Shown: positions 12,276 through 23,856, counted from the first letter of the stretch. The stretch: 64,000 nucleotides of DNA from Cryptomeria japonica (GCF_030272615.1 NC_081409.1:18292260-18356259); one strand, 5' to 3'. Translations and numbers: made by a program. The notes: generated by a model not told the origin, from the sequence alone.

Positions 12276-13530
12276 CTCCTCGGTAATTACACCTTGGAAA
12301 GACTTAATTCTAAGGCTTCATCTAACAGGAATTGTAAAACTCATGCACTAAAGAAAGAGAGAAGATTTTGAATTTTTAGAGGTAGCAAATTTCAATAAAA
12401 TCAGCCAATCTCCTAGATTTAAGCTGTTAAATGCAATCAGGACAATCTCCCGAAATTTCGGAAAAAATGTTCGGGACCGTGGCGAATGGAGTGCACACGA
12501 TCCTCACAACTTTTTTCGAAATTTTCAGGGATGAAAGTTATGATGATTTTAAAGCTAATCTGAAAAAATTGAGTGATTTTACGATCTGTAGATAGGCCAA
12601 ATTAAAGTTGCAATCTCAAAATTGAACCCTACCAAGATTGTTGAAAAATGTAAAATTTGAATTTTGAAAAAGAGAGGGAAACTGAAATTTTGAATTTTAT
12701 GATTTTAGAAGGAATACTGAAAGCAATGCAGGCTTTGAAATTTAAAAGTTGACTCGATTTCATGCAAAATTTGATTTTGAAAGCGAAAATCAAAGTTGTT
12801 GCAATTAAACACTTAATTTCAAAAGTCACAAACTGCAAAAATTTGAATAAAGCACTGAAATTTCGAATGAATGCTAACACACTTTTCAAATTTGGGACTG
12901 TAAGAAACACAATTTTGATAGAAATTTCAATTTCAACAATTTTTGAATGATTAGAAGCCTCAATCCAAGCAATCGCTAGACCAACTTTGACTTTATTTTT
13001 GAAAGTGTTAAAATTGATAAAATCAGCCAAAATTCTGGATTCTAGCAGAAAAATACAGTAAGATCTAGCTCCCGAAATTTCGGAAAAAATGTCGGGGACG
13101 AGGGCGCTCGGGGTGCACACGGTCCTCGCAACTTTTTTCCAAATTTTCAGGGATGAAAGATATTGTGATTTTATTGCGGAATCCAAAGTTACAGCTGATT
13201 TGGAGGTGTTTTGATTAGTGAAATTATCAGTCAAAGGTTGAATCAAGAAAGTTTTAAAAATTAGGGTTTTGACATTTAACCACTTAATTTTCAGAATTAA
13301 AGCACAAATATGAATTGACAATTTGCAATAGAAGGGTAGATCTGAAACAAGCATTTAACAATTAAACATTTCACAAGTTTAATTACTAAAAAGAAAATTT
13401 TAGGGTTTTTATGCAATTAACCTCTAAAATTTGCAAAAGATCAAACATGGAAATATAATTAGGAAAGCAAAATTTTCAGATCTAACCATGAATAATCAGA
13501 ATGAGGATGTTCACGTCGGGTTCACCAAAA
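12276..13530 (-). other. Leader of element B with primer site and a repeated LTR motif
   Basis: The primer-binding site lies at 13509-13527 (sense TGGTGAACCCGACGTGAAC), three bases from the LTR. The leader holds two diverged copies of an approximately 105-bp block (12449-12552 and 13071-13175). Both contain sense GAGGACCGTGTGCAC-like sequence that is also present in U5 of the LTR. The 241-codon frame at 12629-13354 overlaps these and looks fortuitous. Confidence 0.7.
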
Positions 13531-14113
13531 TGTAAAGCGGAAAAATCAAACCCTAGTTGTTCTCCCTTCCCCAACTCCAAGGAGAGAGAAGGGAGAGTCA
13601 CTAGGGTTGATGGTTTTCACTTAGGAGAGACTTTACATTCAAAAGAGGGGTTGAAACCCACAAGATCCAATCCCACGCAATGCAAGATTGGATTCTATAT
13701 GAGTTTCAAGGGTTAAGACATCAAGGATACCCTCTTTTGTAAAGAATGTAGATAGAAAGATTGAACTAGGAATACATGTAAAGTAGGAAAGATTCGCTTA
13801 TAAATAGAGATAGGGATATGGGATGAAGCTGTGGACCTGGAATTAGTAGTAAAATGTCGAGACGATGCTGTCCTGCAAATTTGAGCGAAAGTTGACGAGA
13901 CGATGGCGCCCGGCGTGCACACGGTCCTCCGAAAAATCCGCGAAACGAAGGGGGATCCGTTCGTCTCTGCACAAGGATTCCAGATCTTCAATTACAGCCG
14001 CGTACCTGCAACCTACACACAGAAAAGAGAGGACGATTGGGGGGTTAGGGATGAGGGGTTTGCCTTTAGGTCAAACCCCGATTTTGGAATTAACCAAGAA
14101 ATGAGAATGCAGT

Positions 14114-15465
14114 TGTAAAGCGGAAAATCGCTGTCGAACCCTAGTTGGTCTCCCCTCTTCTAACTCCGAGGAGAGAGAAGGGAGGTTCGCTAGGATTCGA
14201 TGGGTTTTCACTTAGGGGGAAGACTTTACATTCAAAAGAGGGGTTGAAACTCATAAGATCCAATCCCACACAAGGTAAGATTGGATGCTAGATGAATTTC
14301 AAGGGTTTGGAAAGCAAAGCTACCCTCTTTTGTAAAGAATGTTGATTAAGGAAATTAAGCTAAGGATGCATAGAAAGTCATAAAGATTCGCTTATAAACT
14401 GAGTTTAGGTTATAGGATGAAGCTGCGGACCTGGAATTAGCAGTAAAATGTCGATACGGCGCTGTCCTGCAAATTTGAGAAAAAGTTGTCGGGACGATGG
14501 CGCCCGGCGCCACGGTCCTCCGAAAAATCCGCGAAACGAAGGGGGATCGGTTCGTCTCTGCACAAGGATTCCAGATCTTCAATCTCAGCCGCGTACCTGC
14601 AACCTACACACAGAAAAGCGAAGACGATGGGGGGTTAGGGATTAGGGGTTTGCCTTTAGGTCAAACCCCGGTTTTGGAATTAACCAAGAAATGAGCAAGA
14701 GCTGTAAATGTAAATGACTGTAATGTAAAACAAGTACTAATACCTTGTTCTAAGGATGTTGGTATCCTTATGTGCGAAGGTTTAGATGTTGTATGTTGTA
14801 GTATGTAGCATGTAATAAGTGATCTCCTCTTCAATGGTTGAATCCTTGACTTGAATGCAACACTTAGCCTTGAATGGAGACTTGAAATGATCAATTGCTT
14901 GAATGCTTGAATGCTTGAGTATAGTTTCCACGCCTTTTCCATCATATCGAATGAGAGAGGAAAATGTAGTTTATATACTTGTCATTTAGGGATGATAGAC
15001 TGATTTTCCCGACCTTAGGCCGACCAGGGAAGTATATTTCCAAATTGCAATCAAAAAGACCCGATATCACTTAGGAAACCGGGCCCAAAATAGGACCCAG
15101 GGACCAGGGCGCTGGGCGCCATGGTCCTGGAGGACCAGGGCGCTGGGCGCCATGGTCCTGGAGGACCAGGGCGCTGGGCGCCCTGGTCCTGGAGGACCAG
15201 GGCGCTAGGCGCTCTGGCCCCACCTCTGGGACAGCGGGGTGCAAAGGAGGGCGCCCTGGTCCTGAGGGACCAGGGCGCTAGGCGCTCTGGCCCCACCTCC
15301 GGGACAGCGGGGTGCAAAGGAGGTTCAGGCCAGGGTGCATGAAAAATGCAGTTTTCAGTGTCGTGAGCAAGTTTTGGGGTCTCCATTCAGGTTGCGTGTT
15401 GCGTCGCCATCATGAAGACCGAAATGCAATCGAAATTGCAAGTGTCGCAATTTTAGGACGCTACA
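14114..15465 (-). mobile_element. Solo LTR of the B family nested in B's own LTR
   Basis: It runs from TGTAAAGCGG to GGACGCTACA with a perfect TSD gcagt (14109-14113 and 15466-15470). At 1352 bp it is longer than B's LTRs because the GC-rich palindromic unit is expanded. It inserted in the same orientation into a relative of itself, and element loss by LTR recombination then left one LTR. Confidence 0.93.
15101..15316. repeat. GC-rich palindromic minisatellite in the solo LTR
   Basis: About five units of roughly 31 bp, each built around GGACCAGGGCGCTGGGCGCC followed by ATGGTCCTGGA or a variant. Each unit is nearly self-complementary (GGACCA...TGGTCC). The last two are interrupted by a duplicated CCCCACCTCYGGGACAGCGG block. 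Confidence 0.8.
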
Positions 15466-17363
15466 GCAGTAAACGTAAATGTTTGTAATGTAAACAAGTA
15501 CTGATACCTTGTTGTAAGAATGTTTGTATTCTTACATGCGAAGGTGTAATGTATGTAGTATGTTGTATGTTGTATGTGATCTCCTCTTCAATGGTTGAAT
15601 CCTTGTCTTGAATGCAACACTTAGCCTTGAATGGAGACTTAGAATGCTCAATTGCTTGAAGGAATGCTTGAATGCTTGAATGCTTGAATGTTTGAATATT
15701 GCTTTCGCCTTTTGTTCTTGCTTATTTCCTTTTTTTCGACCTCCTCAAATGGGAGAGGAAAAGTAGTTTATATACTTGTCAATTAGGGCTGATAGACTGA
15801 TTTTCCCGACCTTGGGCCGACCAGGAAACAATATTTTCCAATTTGCAAACTTAAAGACCCGAAGCCCCAAAAGAGACCGGGCCCAAAATAGGGCCAGGGA
15901 CCAGGGTGCTGGGTGCCATGGTCTTGGGGGACCAGGGCGCTGGGCGCCCTAGTCCAGAAGGACCAGGGCGCTGAGCGCCATGGTCCCACCTCCCGGGACA
16001 GCAGGGTGCAAGGAGGGATTAGGCCAGGGTGCTGAAAAATGCAGTTTTTGATGTCATGAACAAGTTTCGGGGTCTCCATTCAGGTTTCGTGTTGCATCGC
16101 CATCGTGAAGACCCAAATGCAATCGAAATTGCAAGTGTCGCAATTTTAGGACGCTACAAAATGGTATGATCAAAACTCCAAACCAAAAAAAAGTCTTGAA
16201 AAATGTTCCAAAACCATAGATTTTTCAGGTTTCAAGACAATAAACATTGATCTGATAGGTTAGATACTAAACCCCCCTTTTTAGGCCTAGAAAACTAGAA
16301 CCTCCTTGTTCAAACCCCAAAACTCACTTCCAGATCTTGAAACTTGTTATTCACCATGTATTTACCATCCTATAGAACTTTTTCACATAAAAACACTACC
16401 TCCTTAAGGTAGATCTTCTGTTGCTATACTCATGCCTCCATTTTCATGCTTTTCCTTACTCAATCTCTTAGCCTAGGGTATCAACACTTCATCTCCACAT
16501 TATTCCCTGCACATGTAAGGTTAGAGACACATATAATACAATATTCCTGACCCATTCCACAAGAAACAACCACCACATAAAGTGGAATGGGTCACATTTG
16601 GATTGTGACTCTCAAAACTTCCCAAAAACAATCACCTACAGCAGATTTTAGGACAGCAAATAAAGTATATCAGATTTGAATGTAAAACCTTCAATAATAG
16701 TATAAAATGATAGTAAAAATAGTCCTCTACATTTCCAAATCCATTTCCAATCAAGAATGAAGCAAAGAAGAAGAGTTTCAGACCAATAAAGTGCAGATTT
16801 TAGACCAAAATTGCAAGGAAAACCTTGTATTTTTATTGCCAAACTCCAAACTCTTACAATGCCCAGCAAATCCGAACCTCTACCTACTCATTTTGGATCA
16901 TTACAAACATATTTAAACCTCTTCCCTTCATGGAAACTGAAAACCAACTCTTAACCACCCATACAACCACTTTTGGGTGTTTACAACTTTAATTTATTGT
17001 CAAATTGACACTTTTAGTTGTCAATTGACAAGTTTTTAACTTTTTTGCATCTTGAAACTTTCTAATCAATTTTATTACATTAATATGGTCACACAAGACC
17101 TTATGAAACTTAAAATTCTCATTAAAAACCAATTCTACCCATTGAACCCCATTACATTACTCATTTTGACATTATTTGCCCAACATGGCAATTTTGACAT
17201 CTTATTACAAAATGACTCATTACATGAGTTTGATGACTCCAAATAGAATTATTATCCATGTTTAAAATATAAAATGGTCATTTTAACCTCATGGACTTAA
17301 TATCTCATAAATCTTCATTATGGCCTCATGGTGGCCAATCTTCTCATGGGTGCTCCTGCACCA

Positions 17364-18201
17364 TACTCCCCGCCTCAAAAATTTCCAAGTCTCTTGGAAA
17401 TGGTGTACCTGCAAAAAAAAAAAACATAAAACCTGCACCATCTTGACCTTTTAGTGTTCTCATCTTCACCTTGGGTTTGTATTTGTCATTCTCTTGACTT
17501 CCCATCCATGTTTTATCTCTTGCACCCCTCATTGTTGCTTTTTCCTCTTGAATCTTATCCTCCATGCTCTGATTAGGCTACTCCCATTTTCTCTCTATCT
17601 GACCTACATCTTTACACATGCCAAAACATCTGATACTCTGACTCTTCCCTTTCATCTTCACTCTTGGTTTCTTATTCATTAGCAAAATCAACAAAATCAA
17701 GAAGCAATAGCATGCCCCTTCCACCATTTGACTTCTACCAACATCCATCATCTTCACCATGTTTGGAATCTCTGTCACCACAGTATACATCTGCAAAGCA
17801 ATCAGACTTACCACCCAAAGACAACTCATAGTCTTATCATCAGCATATTTCATCCCCATGCTAGGAGAACTCACACTTTCACTAGCCTTCTCATGGCCCA
17901 TCATCATCTTATCAACCAACTCAACTTCCTTTAACAACTCATTCCTCATCTCATGCCATTCCTCTTGGAATACCAACTCTCTATCCAACTTCAAGGCTAC
18001 ATCATTAGCCTCACAATTCACTATCATAGGGGTACTTTGTTGCACTATACCCTTTACTCCTTCCAAAGGACATTCCATTGTCCCAATCAAAATCACTTTT
18101 TCGTACTCAAGCCCTTCAAGACTTGAACCCTTGCTGTCATCACCATCATCTTTATCATCTACCTCTGTCTCAACTCTTGGAACCTCTTTGCCATTAGGTT
18201 C
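17364..18201 (-). pseudogene. Interior of element A, 3' half: polypurine tract and unrecognised frame
   Basis: The frame at 17578-18096 (172 codons) reads on upstream and continues across the D insertion into the acidic frame at 34457-34684, so D cut an older reading frame. Its first half is acidic and hydrophilic; a hydrophobic stretch (ACYCFLILLILLM) is followed by a basic end. I recognise no domain. It lies where RT would be expected downstream of protease but shows no RT motif. The polypurine tract is at 17364-17376. Confidence 0.45.
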
Positions 18202-18980
18202 TGTATATGGTGAAAATGGATAGCAATAAACAACAATATTGAAAGACTAAAATGGATTCAACCACCAAACCCTAGCCTAACAATGAACAAAGATCCACCA
18301 TAACATATGAAGATAACCTAAGACAATGCAAAATAACTCAATAACTCACAAAGATTATACCATCACATGTCCACTAGGGTTTTTGATCTCCATTCTTCCT
18401 ATCTCCATTGATCTTGTTTGATATGCTTGCTCTCAGATTTTTGTATGCACAAGAGCTCAACAAAGAACGGAATGTGGTTGCAAGTAGGATCGTAGTGTAG
18501 CCAAGTCCTCCAAAATCAGTCATTAGGGTCCTTGGTAATGAAGAAAGCATCTCCTTAAATAGAAGACACAATAGAAAATGGAGGGTTAAGATTGAGAGGT
18601 GTAAAAAGAGAGGTCGGCTAGGATTAGAGGGTAGGTATAAGAAATACCAAAATAATGAAAGGGGTAGGTAGTGTAGGAAATAAGAGATGAATGACATGTG
18701 TCATGTGTAGAAAAGGTTAATGAATTAATTAAATAAATAAAGATTTATTTAATTAATAGAAGAAGTAGGGTAATTAAATAAATAAAATATTTATTTAATT
18801 TAGGAAAGGGATAATTTAAATAAATAAATGTATTTATTTAAATGAGAAATAAGGCTAGAAGAGGATAAATGAATTAATTAAATAAATAAAGATTTATTTA
18901 ATTAATAGAAGAATTAAGCTAAAGTAATTAAATAAATAAAATATTTATTTAATTAGACATGACAATTTTAGGTGTCTACA
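18202..18980 (-). repeat. 3' LTR of element D
   Basis: In sense it starts TGTAGACACCTAAAATTG and ends CATATACA. The U3 holds two copies of an AT-rich palindromic block built from AATTAATTAAATAAATAAAG and its complement (about 18720-18955). Confidence 0.95.
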
Positions 18981-18994
18981 TTTTGCCCCTCTTT
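18981..18994 (-). promoter_or_regulatory. Polypurine tract of element D
   Basis: Sense AAAGAGGGGCAAAA directly precedes the 3' LTR start TGTAGAC. Confidence 0.8.
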
Positions 18995-19226
18995 GAGACA
19001 ATGCGGCTTGTCGCGTTGTTTCAAAGAAGATAAGATGAACTGATACAGAGTTGCCCCAGGATGGGAATGATATGCCCCCTCGAGAGATTGGATGAAAAAG
19101 TCTGGAAAGATTGCAGACAATCTCGCGATAAGAAAGATGGGAAAGAATGGACTGATTGGATAAAGTGACAAGGTCACGGGATGAGGAAGACTGACTCGGG
19201 AAAATGAGGGCGAGGGCTAGGGTAGG

Positions 19227-19236
19227 CTATAAGATA
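19227..19236 (+). promoter_or_regulatory. Possible TATA box of the antisense PMD gene
   Basis: CTATAAGATA lies about 90 bp before the proposed ATG at 19326, inside D and outside its LTR. This would give the gene its own promoter. It rests on position and motif only. Confidence 0.4.
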
Positions 19237-19325
19237 AACCACGGGCAAAAGACATCCTCATTGTCATCCACACCCATAGAAGATCACAGTGCAGAGCGAG
19301 AAAAGAGCAGCAGCAGTCAGCAGCG

Positions 19326-22167
19326 ATGGCATTCGTTCATAGATTCGATCGTGTCCGCCGATTCCAGCGACCAGCCGATGCAGGAGAGCCGGTAAGTACC
19401 CGAAAACCTCCTCGTACTTTCACGCATTTCAAGTTTTGTCATTAATGCATGTTTAGGAGCAATAAATGCGCTAGAAATAGGGTAGTTTAAAAGTGCAAAA
19501 ACGCGCAACCGCGTCTGTGTCAGCGCCAGGCGCGTCTGTGTCCAACAGGCGCGTCTGTGTCGGGTCCAGGCGCGTCTGTGCCTGGAACCGCGTTTGTGTT
19601 GAATGCGCACGCGTTTGTGAAATGTAGTAGCGTCTGTGCTTTTGAACAGCGTTTATGTCATGCAGGGACGTCTGTGATCCCTGGTCGCGTTTATGTCTGG
19701 CATAGGCACGTTTGTGTTTAGAAAGCGCGTCTGTGTTGCAGAGGCGCGTTTGTGCAGTCTATAAGCGCGTTTATGAGTTAAAAGCGCGTTTGTGTTGAAA
19801 AAGTGCGTTTATGTGTTTAAATGCATGGTTTTAGTTCTTTAGGTCAAATCGGCAGTTCTGTGATGAACATACGCTGTCGATTGGATAAGCTGCTGAGAGG
19901 ATACACTCAAGCAGGTCCTCTAGGAATACTAGGATAGATCAAGGCACTTTGTGATGAACAGGGAGCACCAGGATAAGCAGCACTTTGTGATGAACAGGGA
20001 GTGCGAATGTGAGTGACACTTTGTGATGAACAGGGAATGTCACACACGTAGTACTTTGTGATGAACAGTGAGCACTACTAGGATAAATAGCAACACTTTG
20101 TGATGAACAGTGAGTGTCACTAGGGTAGATAGCCATATGCATTTGGGTAGCGAGTAGCATTTTGTGATAAACAGTGAATGCCACAATAACTGACAAGATT
20201 GATTTGCTTGACTGCAGGAGTATTTGCCGATGTTGGAGTCACGGGAGAGATTCCCATCGACTCAGAGACTGCGTCCAGAGTTGTCCATCCAGGACATGAT
20301 TTCCATTGAGGAGATGGGTCTCACATATATGCTCTATGTGCCTGAGTTTCGGGCAAACATGGGGTTGCTGACTGCATTGGCCGAGAGATGGCACTCAGAG
20401 ACATGCACGTTTCACCTGCCGATGGGTGAGATGACAGTGACACTAGAGGATGTCTACAGGATACTGCATATCCCCATTGATGGGGAGTTGATCCCCTACG
20501 ACCGTGACGGTGACAGGGAGGCCTTGAGACGGGTTTTTCAGGATCCTGAGTTGGAGATGAGAGCAGGGCATGTAGCCTGGGACACCATGACTGCCACAGG
20601 ATTGGCATTGCCGGCAGTTATTGGGGGAGTTATCAGTGGATACCTGTGTCCAGACAGGGCCACACGAGGATTGGCAGTGGGCTGGGGAGGGGCCTTGGAG
20701 ACGCTGATGGCAGAGCACACTAGGTATGCATGGGGGCCATGTGTCCTAGCACATTTGTACTATGAGCTGCATCAGTTTGTATACCACGGATCAGTGGGGC
20801 TGGGCTGCGGTGTGACTCTATTGCAGGTGTGGGCCTATGAGCACCTTCCAGTGACGAGGCCGATTCATTTCAGAGGCAGAGGACAGGGACAGAGTTTTGT
20901 TCATTTGTATGCCATGATCACATCCCAGCCTCGGATTGGGAGATTGGAGCACTGGAGGAGAGTCATTGATGACATTGATATGGTGATCTGGAGGCCGTAC
21001 CTGGGGTGCGAGGAGTGGGGTGATGATGCACTGGAGCTACCCTACACCTTCCGGAGCAGGTACCTGATTGGGCGGACGCCCTATATATTAGAGAGACAGC
21101 TGGTGGATAGGGTATGCAGGCAGTATGGCCGGATTCAGAGGATGCCCCGAGGCTCGGGTATGTATGCCCGTACTGTTAGAGATCAGGTGCAGTTTGGCCC
21201 ACTGCTATCTTATGATCAGGCAGTGATGCAGCTAGCAGAGATGATGCCGATGCCATGGGACATGTGGCCAGAGGTAGATGATGCAGGGATGGACGCAGAG
21301 TACTCTGCGTACTGGGCAGAGCATCCATTTCCGAGGTTGACAGATCCGGCAGAGCCAGTGGATGGAGAGGGTGGAGGAGATGATGATGAGGGAGGAGGGG
21401 ATGCAGGTAGGGGCCGGCGGAGGCGGAGGGGAGTGGTGGGAGAGAGACGGGTAGCACCTCGGAGGGAGGGAGGTCAGGAGAGAGCAGCTCCAGTGGTGAG
21501 AGGACGGGGTGGACTGCCCCTACAGGTGCCAGCAGCGCAGGGTCCCAGAGAGGGACAGAGACAGGTACAGCCACAGGGACAGAGACAGGTACAGCCACAG
21601 GTACCTATACAGGCACAGGGACAGGTGCAGGCAGAGGCACAGGGACAGGCACCTGTAGAGGGGGAGCCACAGGCAGGGGCGGAGAGCGGAGACTCCGAGG
21701 AGGATGAGGTGGTGAGGTTGCGGGAGATCTGCCAGGGCCAGGCAGATGAGATTGAGGATTTGGTTCGAGAGAGGAACCACCTCAGGATCAGGGTCCGAGA
21801 CACAGAGCGGGAGAGGGATCAGGCCATCCAGAGATATACCGAGGCCGAGACAGCTCTGAGGGCAGGTAGGCGGGCAGCAGAGGATGCAGGGGCAGGCTAC
21901 GCCTATGTTTTGCGAGCGGGAGAGGAGATCGCCTACTGGAGGGATCTATATTATGCAGCCGTGCCAGCGGAGCAGCGGGCTAGGAGCTTCCAGAGGTCGT
22001 CGCGCACAGCGACGGCTACGGGAGGGAGCCGCAGGAGACAGGCATCCAGCGGTGGGGTTATGGGGCCTCCACCACCACCAGAGGGACAGGGGGATCCAGG
22101 GGCAGGGCCATCTACAGCTCAGACTCCGTCGAGGCGAGGTGGCTCCGAGGGAGGGAGTTCCTCATAG
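19326..22167 (+). CDS. Plant mobile domain (PMD) protein carried by element D, two exons
   Basis: Proposed join of 19326-19391 and 20218-22167. The ATG (CAGCGATGG context) opens 22 codons that end at a strong donor (CCG then GTAAGT). The acceptor CTGCAG at 20212-20217 restores the same frame (GAG TAT TTG CCG ATG). A start at the internal ATG 20230 is the unspliced alternative. Exon 2 encodes a PMD-like region over roughly its first 330 residues, with the family signature WHSETCTFHLPMGEMTVTLE near residues 55-75. Next come an acidic and Arg-rich stretch, a Gln/Pro/Gly-rich repeat, a likely coiled coil (near 500-560 of exon 2) and a low-complexity tail. PMD proteins such as MAIN act in nuclear silencing and genome stability in plants, and Tat elements are known to have captured the domain. 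The frame is intact and reads against gag-pol. Confidence 0.8.
19507..19830 (+). repeat. GCGTCTGTG-type short repeat
   Basis: Some twenty loosely spaced copies of GCGTYTRTG (mostly GCGCGTCTGTGT or GCGCGTTTGTGT), separated by 8-20 variable bases. The spacers of two copies form stems around the motif: CCAGGC with GCCTGG near 19570, and AGGGA with TCCCT near 19670. The complementary motif occurs in the gag-pol leader. Confidence 0.8.
19942..20184 (+). repeat. Hairpin repeat with conserved loop TTGTGATGAACAG
   Basis: Six copies of CTTTGTGATGAACAGGGA or close variants, at about 35-50 bp spacing. In most, the bases before and after are complementary although they differ between copies: GCACT/AGTGC, GTGACACT/AATGTCAC, GTAGTACT/AGCACTAC, ACACT/AGTGT and GCATT/AATGC. 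Inner TGT/ACA pairs close a GATGA loop. Confidence 0.75.
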
Positions 22168-23856
22168 CTATAGTGGGCTCCCATTGTATCAGTAGATGTA
22201 TCATTGTTGTATTGTAGACACCTGCGGGTGATTCTTTTGTAGCCATATGATTCTTTTGACATCATTGTATTATGACACATTTGATTGATTATATATATGA
22301 GATGATTCATCTTTTGCGGCAGCTATATGCATGTGTACCTTGTGTGATGAGATGTTCTTATGTGATGCATGTTTTATGATATGGATGCTTATATGATGCA
22401 AGGCCATATATTTTTGTTCTTTTATGTTGTATATGTGATGCATGATGCAAATGAAAATGTATGTGATGCAAATGATTATTTATATAATGAAAATGTGAGA
22501 TGTGCTAACATGTGTTGTATGCAGGATGTGATGCCATTATAATATCGATATGTATGAAATGCTTATATGTGGTGATGCAGGTGCAACTATATGAAATGCA
22601 CATGTTTTTGGTGTGTCATTATACTCAGTCATGTGATAGCGGGCTACGCGGACTCGAGAAGGACAATGGAAGTCAATCAAGAAAGGGGGATGGAAGACAG
22701 AAGATATGAACGTGAAAGAGCTTCTTGTGCGTTATCATCATTGAGCTTTATTATGGCAGAATAGGTTATGACAATCGAGGCATATGTTCGGCCCAGAAAG
22801 TCATTGTACCTGTTTGCATGGAGATAAGACAATCACAAACAAGGAATGCCCCAGTTCACACTAGACTCACAGTGTCCTCATATCCTTGGACAAGTCATAG
22901 TATTACTAAAAGACAATCCACAGACAGCAAATGCAAATAAGTGACGATACCCCATCCTCGCCTTTCTAGTCAAAGACATCCTGGAGATAGAATCTCTAGT
23001 CAAAGACATCCCGGAAAAGCTAAAAGACATGTCACCAAAAAGATAAAACCAAAAGAAAACCAAGACTCGACACCCACATCCACTGTAGTCTTCAAGTTTG
23101 TGTCTCTTGTCACTTGTTTAAGTCAAATTTTGATTGTGGTCACAATGTTCACTTTCACAAAAAGGATAGATAGCACTGAACCATATGTTGTCTGAGTCTG
23201 TTAAAAGATTTGATTTTGTTGAAGCCCATTGTTGCTGCTGTGTCTCCTTGGAAACTGACTAAATCCATGAAACTGATACCTTATTGTGGAGAAGATGGAA
23301 CTTTATTGCGGATCTGCGATGCAAAATGTTGCTTTATTGCGAATTGTGCGCGGATAGACTGAAGAGAGCTGAAAGAAACTGTACTCCTCGAAACATGTGA
23401 TGTTCTCAGTTCCACACCCATTACTAGACGCAGGAATTGGCCGTAGTCACAGATAGGATCTGATTTATTATGAATGGCTAACCAATCTCGGGTAGATCAA
23501 TAACAAGCCATGATGGGAATGGGTAAGTTTATTGTGAGTGAATTGGTCGTGATTGTGTGCGAAGTGAAAGAATGAAAGGGAATCCTGAAAGAGGGAGGAG
23601 CAAAGTCCCTACGCATGGCGCTGGTGACCCAGTTTTCACCATGGTACTTGCCCAGGGTGCCACCGAAGTGGTTTTCACCGTTGGACGAAATTATTTCTCT
23701 TTACTTTCTTGGATTTTGCAATTTTTTTGTTGTCACAAGGCGCCTGTTTGCCAGGTTTTCACCAAGTAACAATTTTTTTGTTTTTATAATTTTTTTTTGT
23801 ATTTTTGAATTTTTTTGATTTTTTTGTATTTTTGCATTAGGATACTTAAAAAGAGC
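22168..23856. other. Space between the PMD gene and the end of pol
   Basis: The two genes converge here. The first 450 bp downstream of PMD are AT-rich with many TGATGCA/TATATGA words and no classical signal that stands out. The rest has only short frames. T-rich runs at 23765-23835 lie just beyond the pol stop in its sense direction as A-rich sequence. Confidence 0.5.

Larger units (their letters stand above)
6919..16158 (-). mobile_element. Element B: gag-protease LTR element without reverse transcriptase
   Basis: TSD aaatg flanks it (6914-6918 and 16159-16163). LTRs lie at 6919-8181 and 13531-16158; the latter is about 1.27 kb once a nested solo LTR is removed. In sense the LTR starts TGTAGC and ends GCTTTACA. 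The 5.35 kb interior holds a leader, one long decayed gag-protease frame and a non-coding 3' stretch ending in a polypurine tract. There is no RT, RNase H or integrase, so B belongs with Tat-like non-autonomous elements of the type called TR-GAG. The LTR differences I noticed are mainly transitions. Confidence 0.9.
13531..16158 (-). repeat. 5' LTR of element B, split by a solo LTR
   Basis: The LTR consists of 13531-14113 and 15471-16158. Joined, it aligns along its length with 6919-8181. The differences I noticed are mostly C/T or G/A. The GC-rich block is at about 15898-15995. Confidence 0.92.
6442..17363 (-). repeat. 3' LTR of element A, split by element B
   Basis: The LTR consists of 6442-6918 and 16164-17363. 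Joined across the B insertion it aligns with 35159-36834, whose uninterrupted sequence around 35625-35645 shows the original site including a single aaatg. The LTR has no clear open frame of its own. Confidence 0.9.
19392..20217 (+). other. Proposed intron of the PMD gene, made largely of tandem repeats
   Basis: An 826-bp stretch runs from GTAAGT to CTGCAG with a pyrimidine-poor acceptor region (TTTGCTTGACTGCAG). It contains two separate tandem families (19507-19830 and 19942-20184). It has no frame linking the two exons, which supports an intron rather than coding sequence. Confidence 0.6.

Noticed and set aside
12629-13354. 241-codon minus-strand frame in the leader of B
   Set aside because: It overlaps the primer-proximal leader and the repeated U5-like blocks, is AT-driven (Phe, Ile, Lys) and lies before the real gag start.
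19942-20184. CRISPR-like array
   Set aside because: The repeats are short and their variable flanks are complementary to each other rather than spacers. The context is a plant retrotransposon.
20224-20229. Start of the PMD frame at TTG 20224
   Set aside because: It is not an ATG, and the splice model from ATG 19326, or ATG 20230, is better.
21176-21803. Minus-strand frames opposite the PMD C-terminus
   Set aside because: They are shadows of the Gln/Gly/Pro-rich coding strand, with only low-complexity Cys/Leu/Pro sequence.
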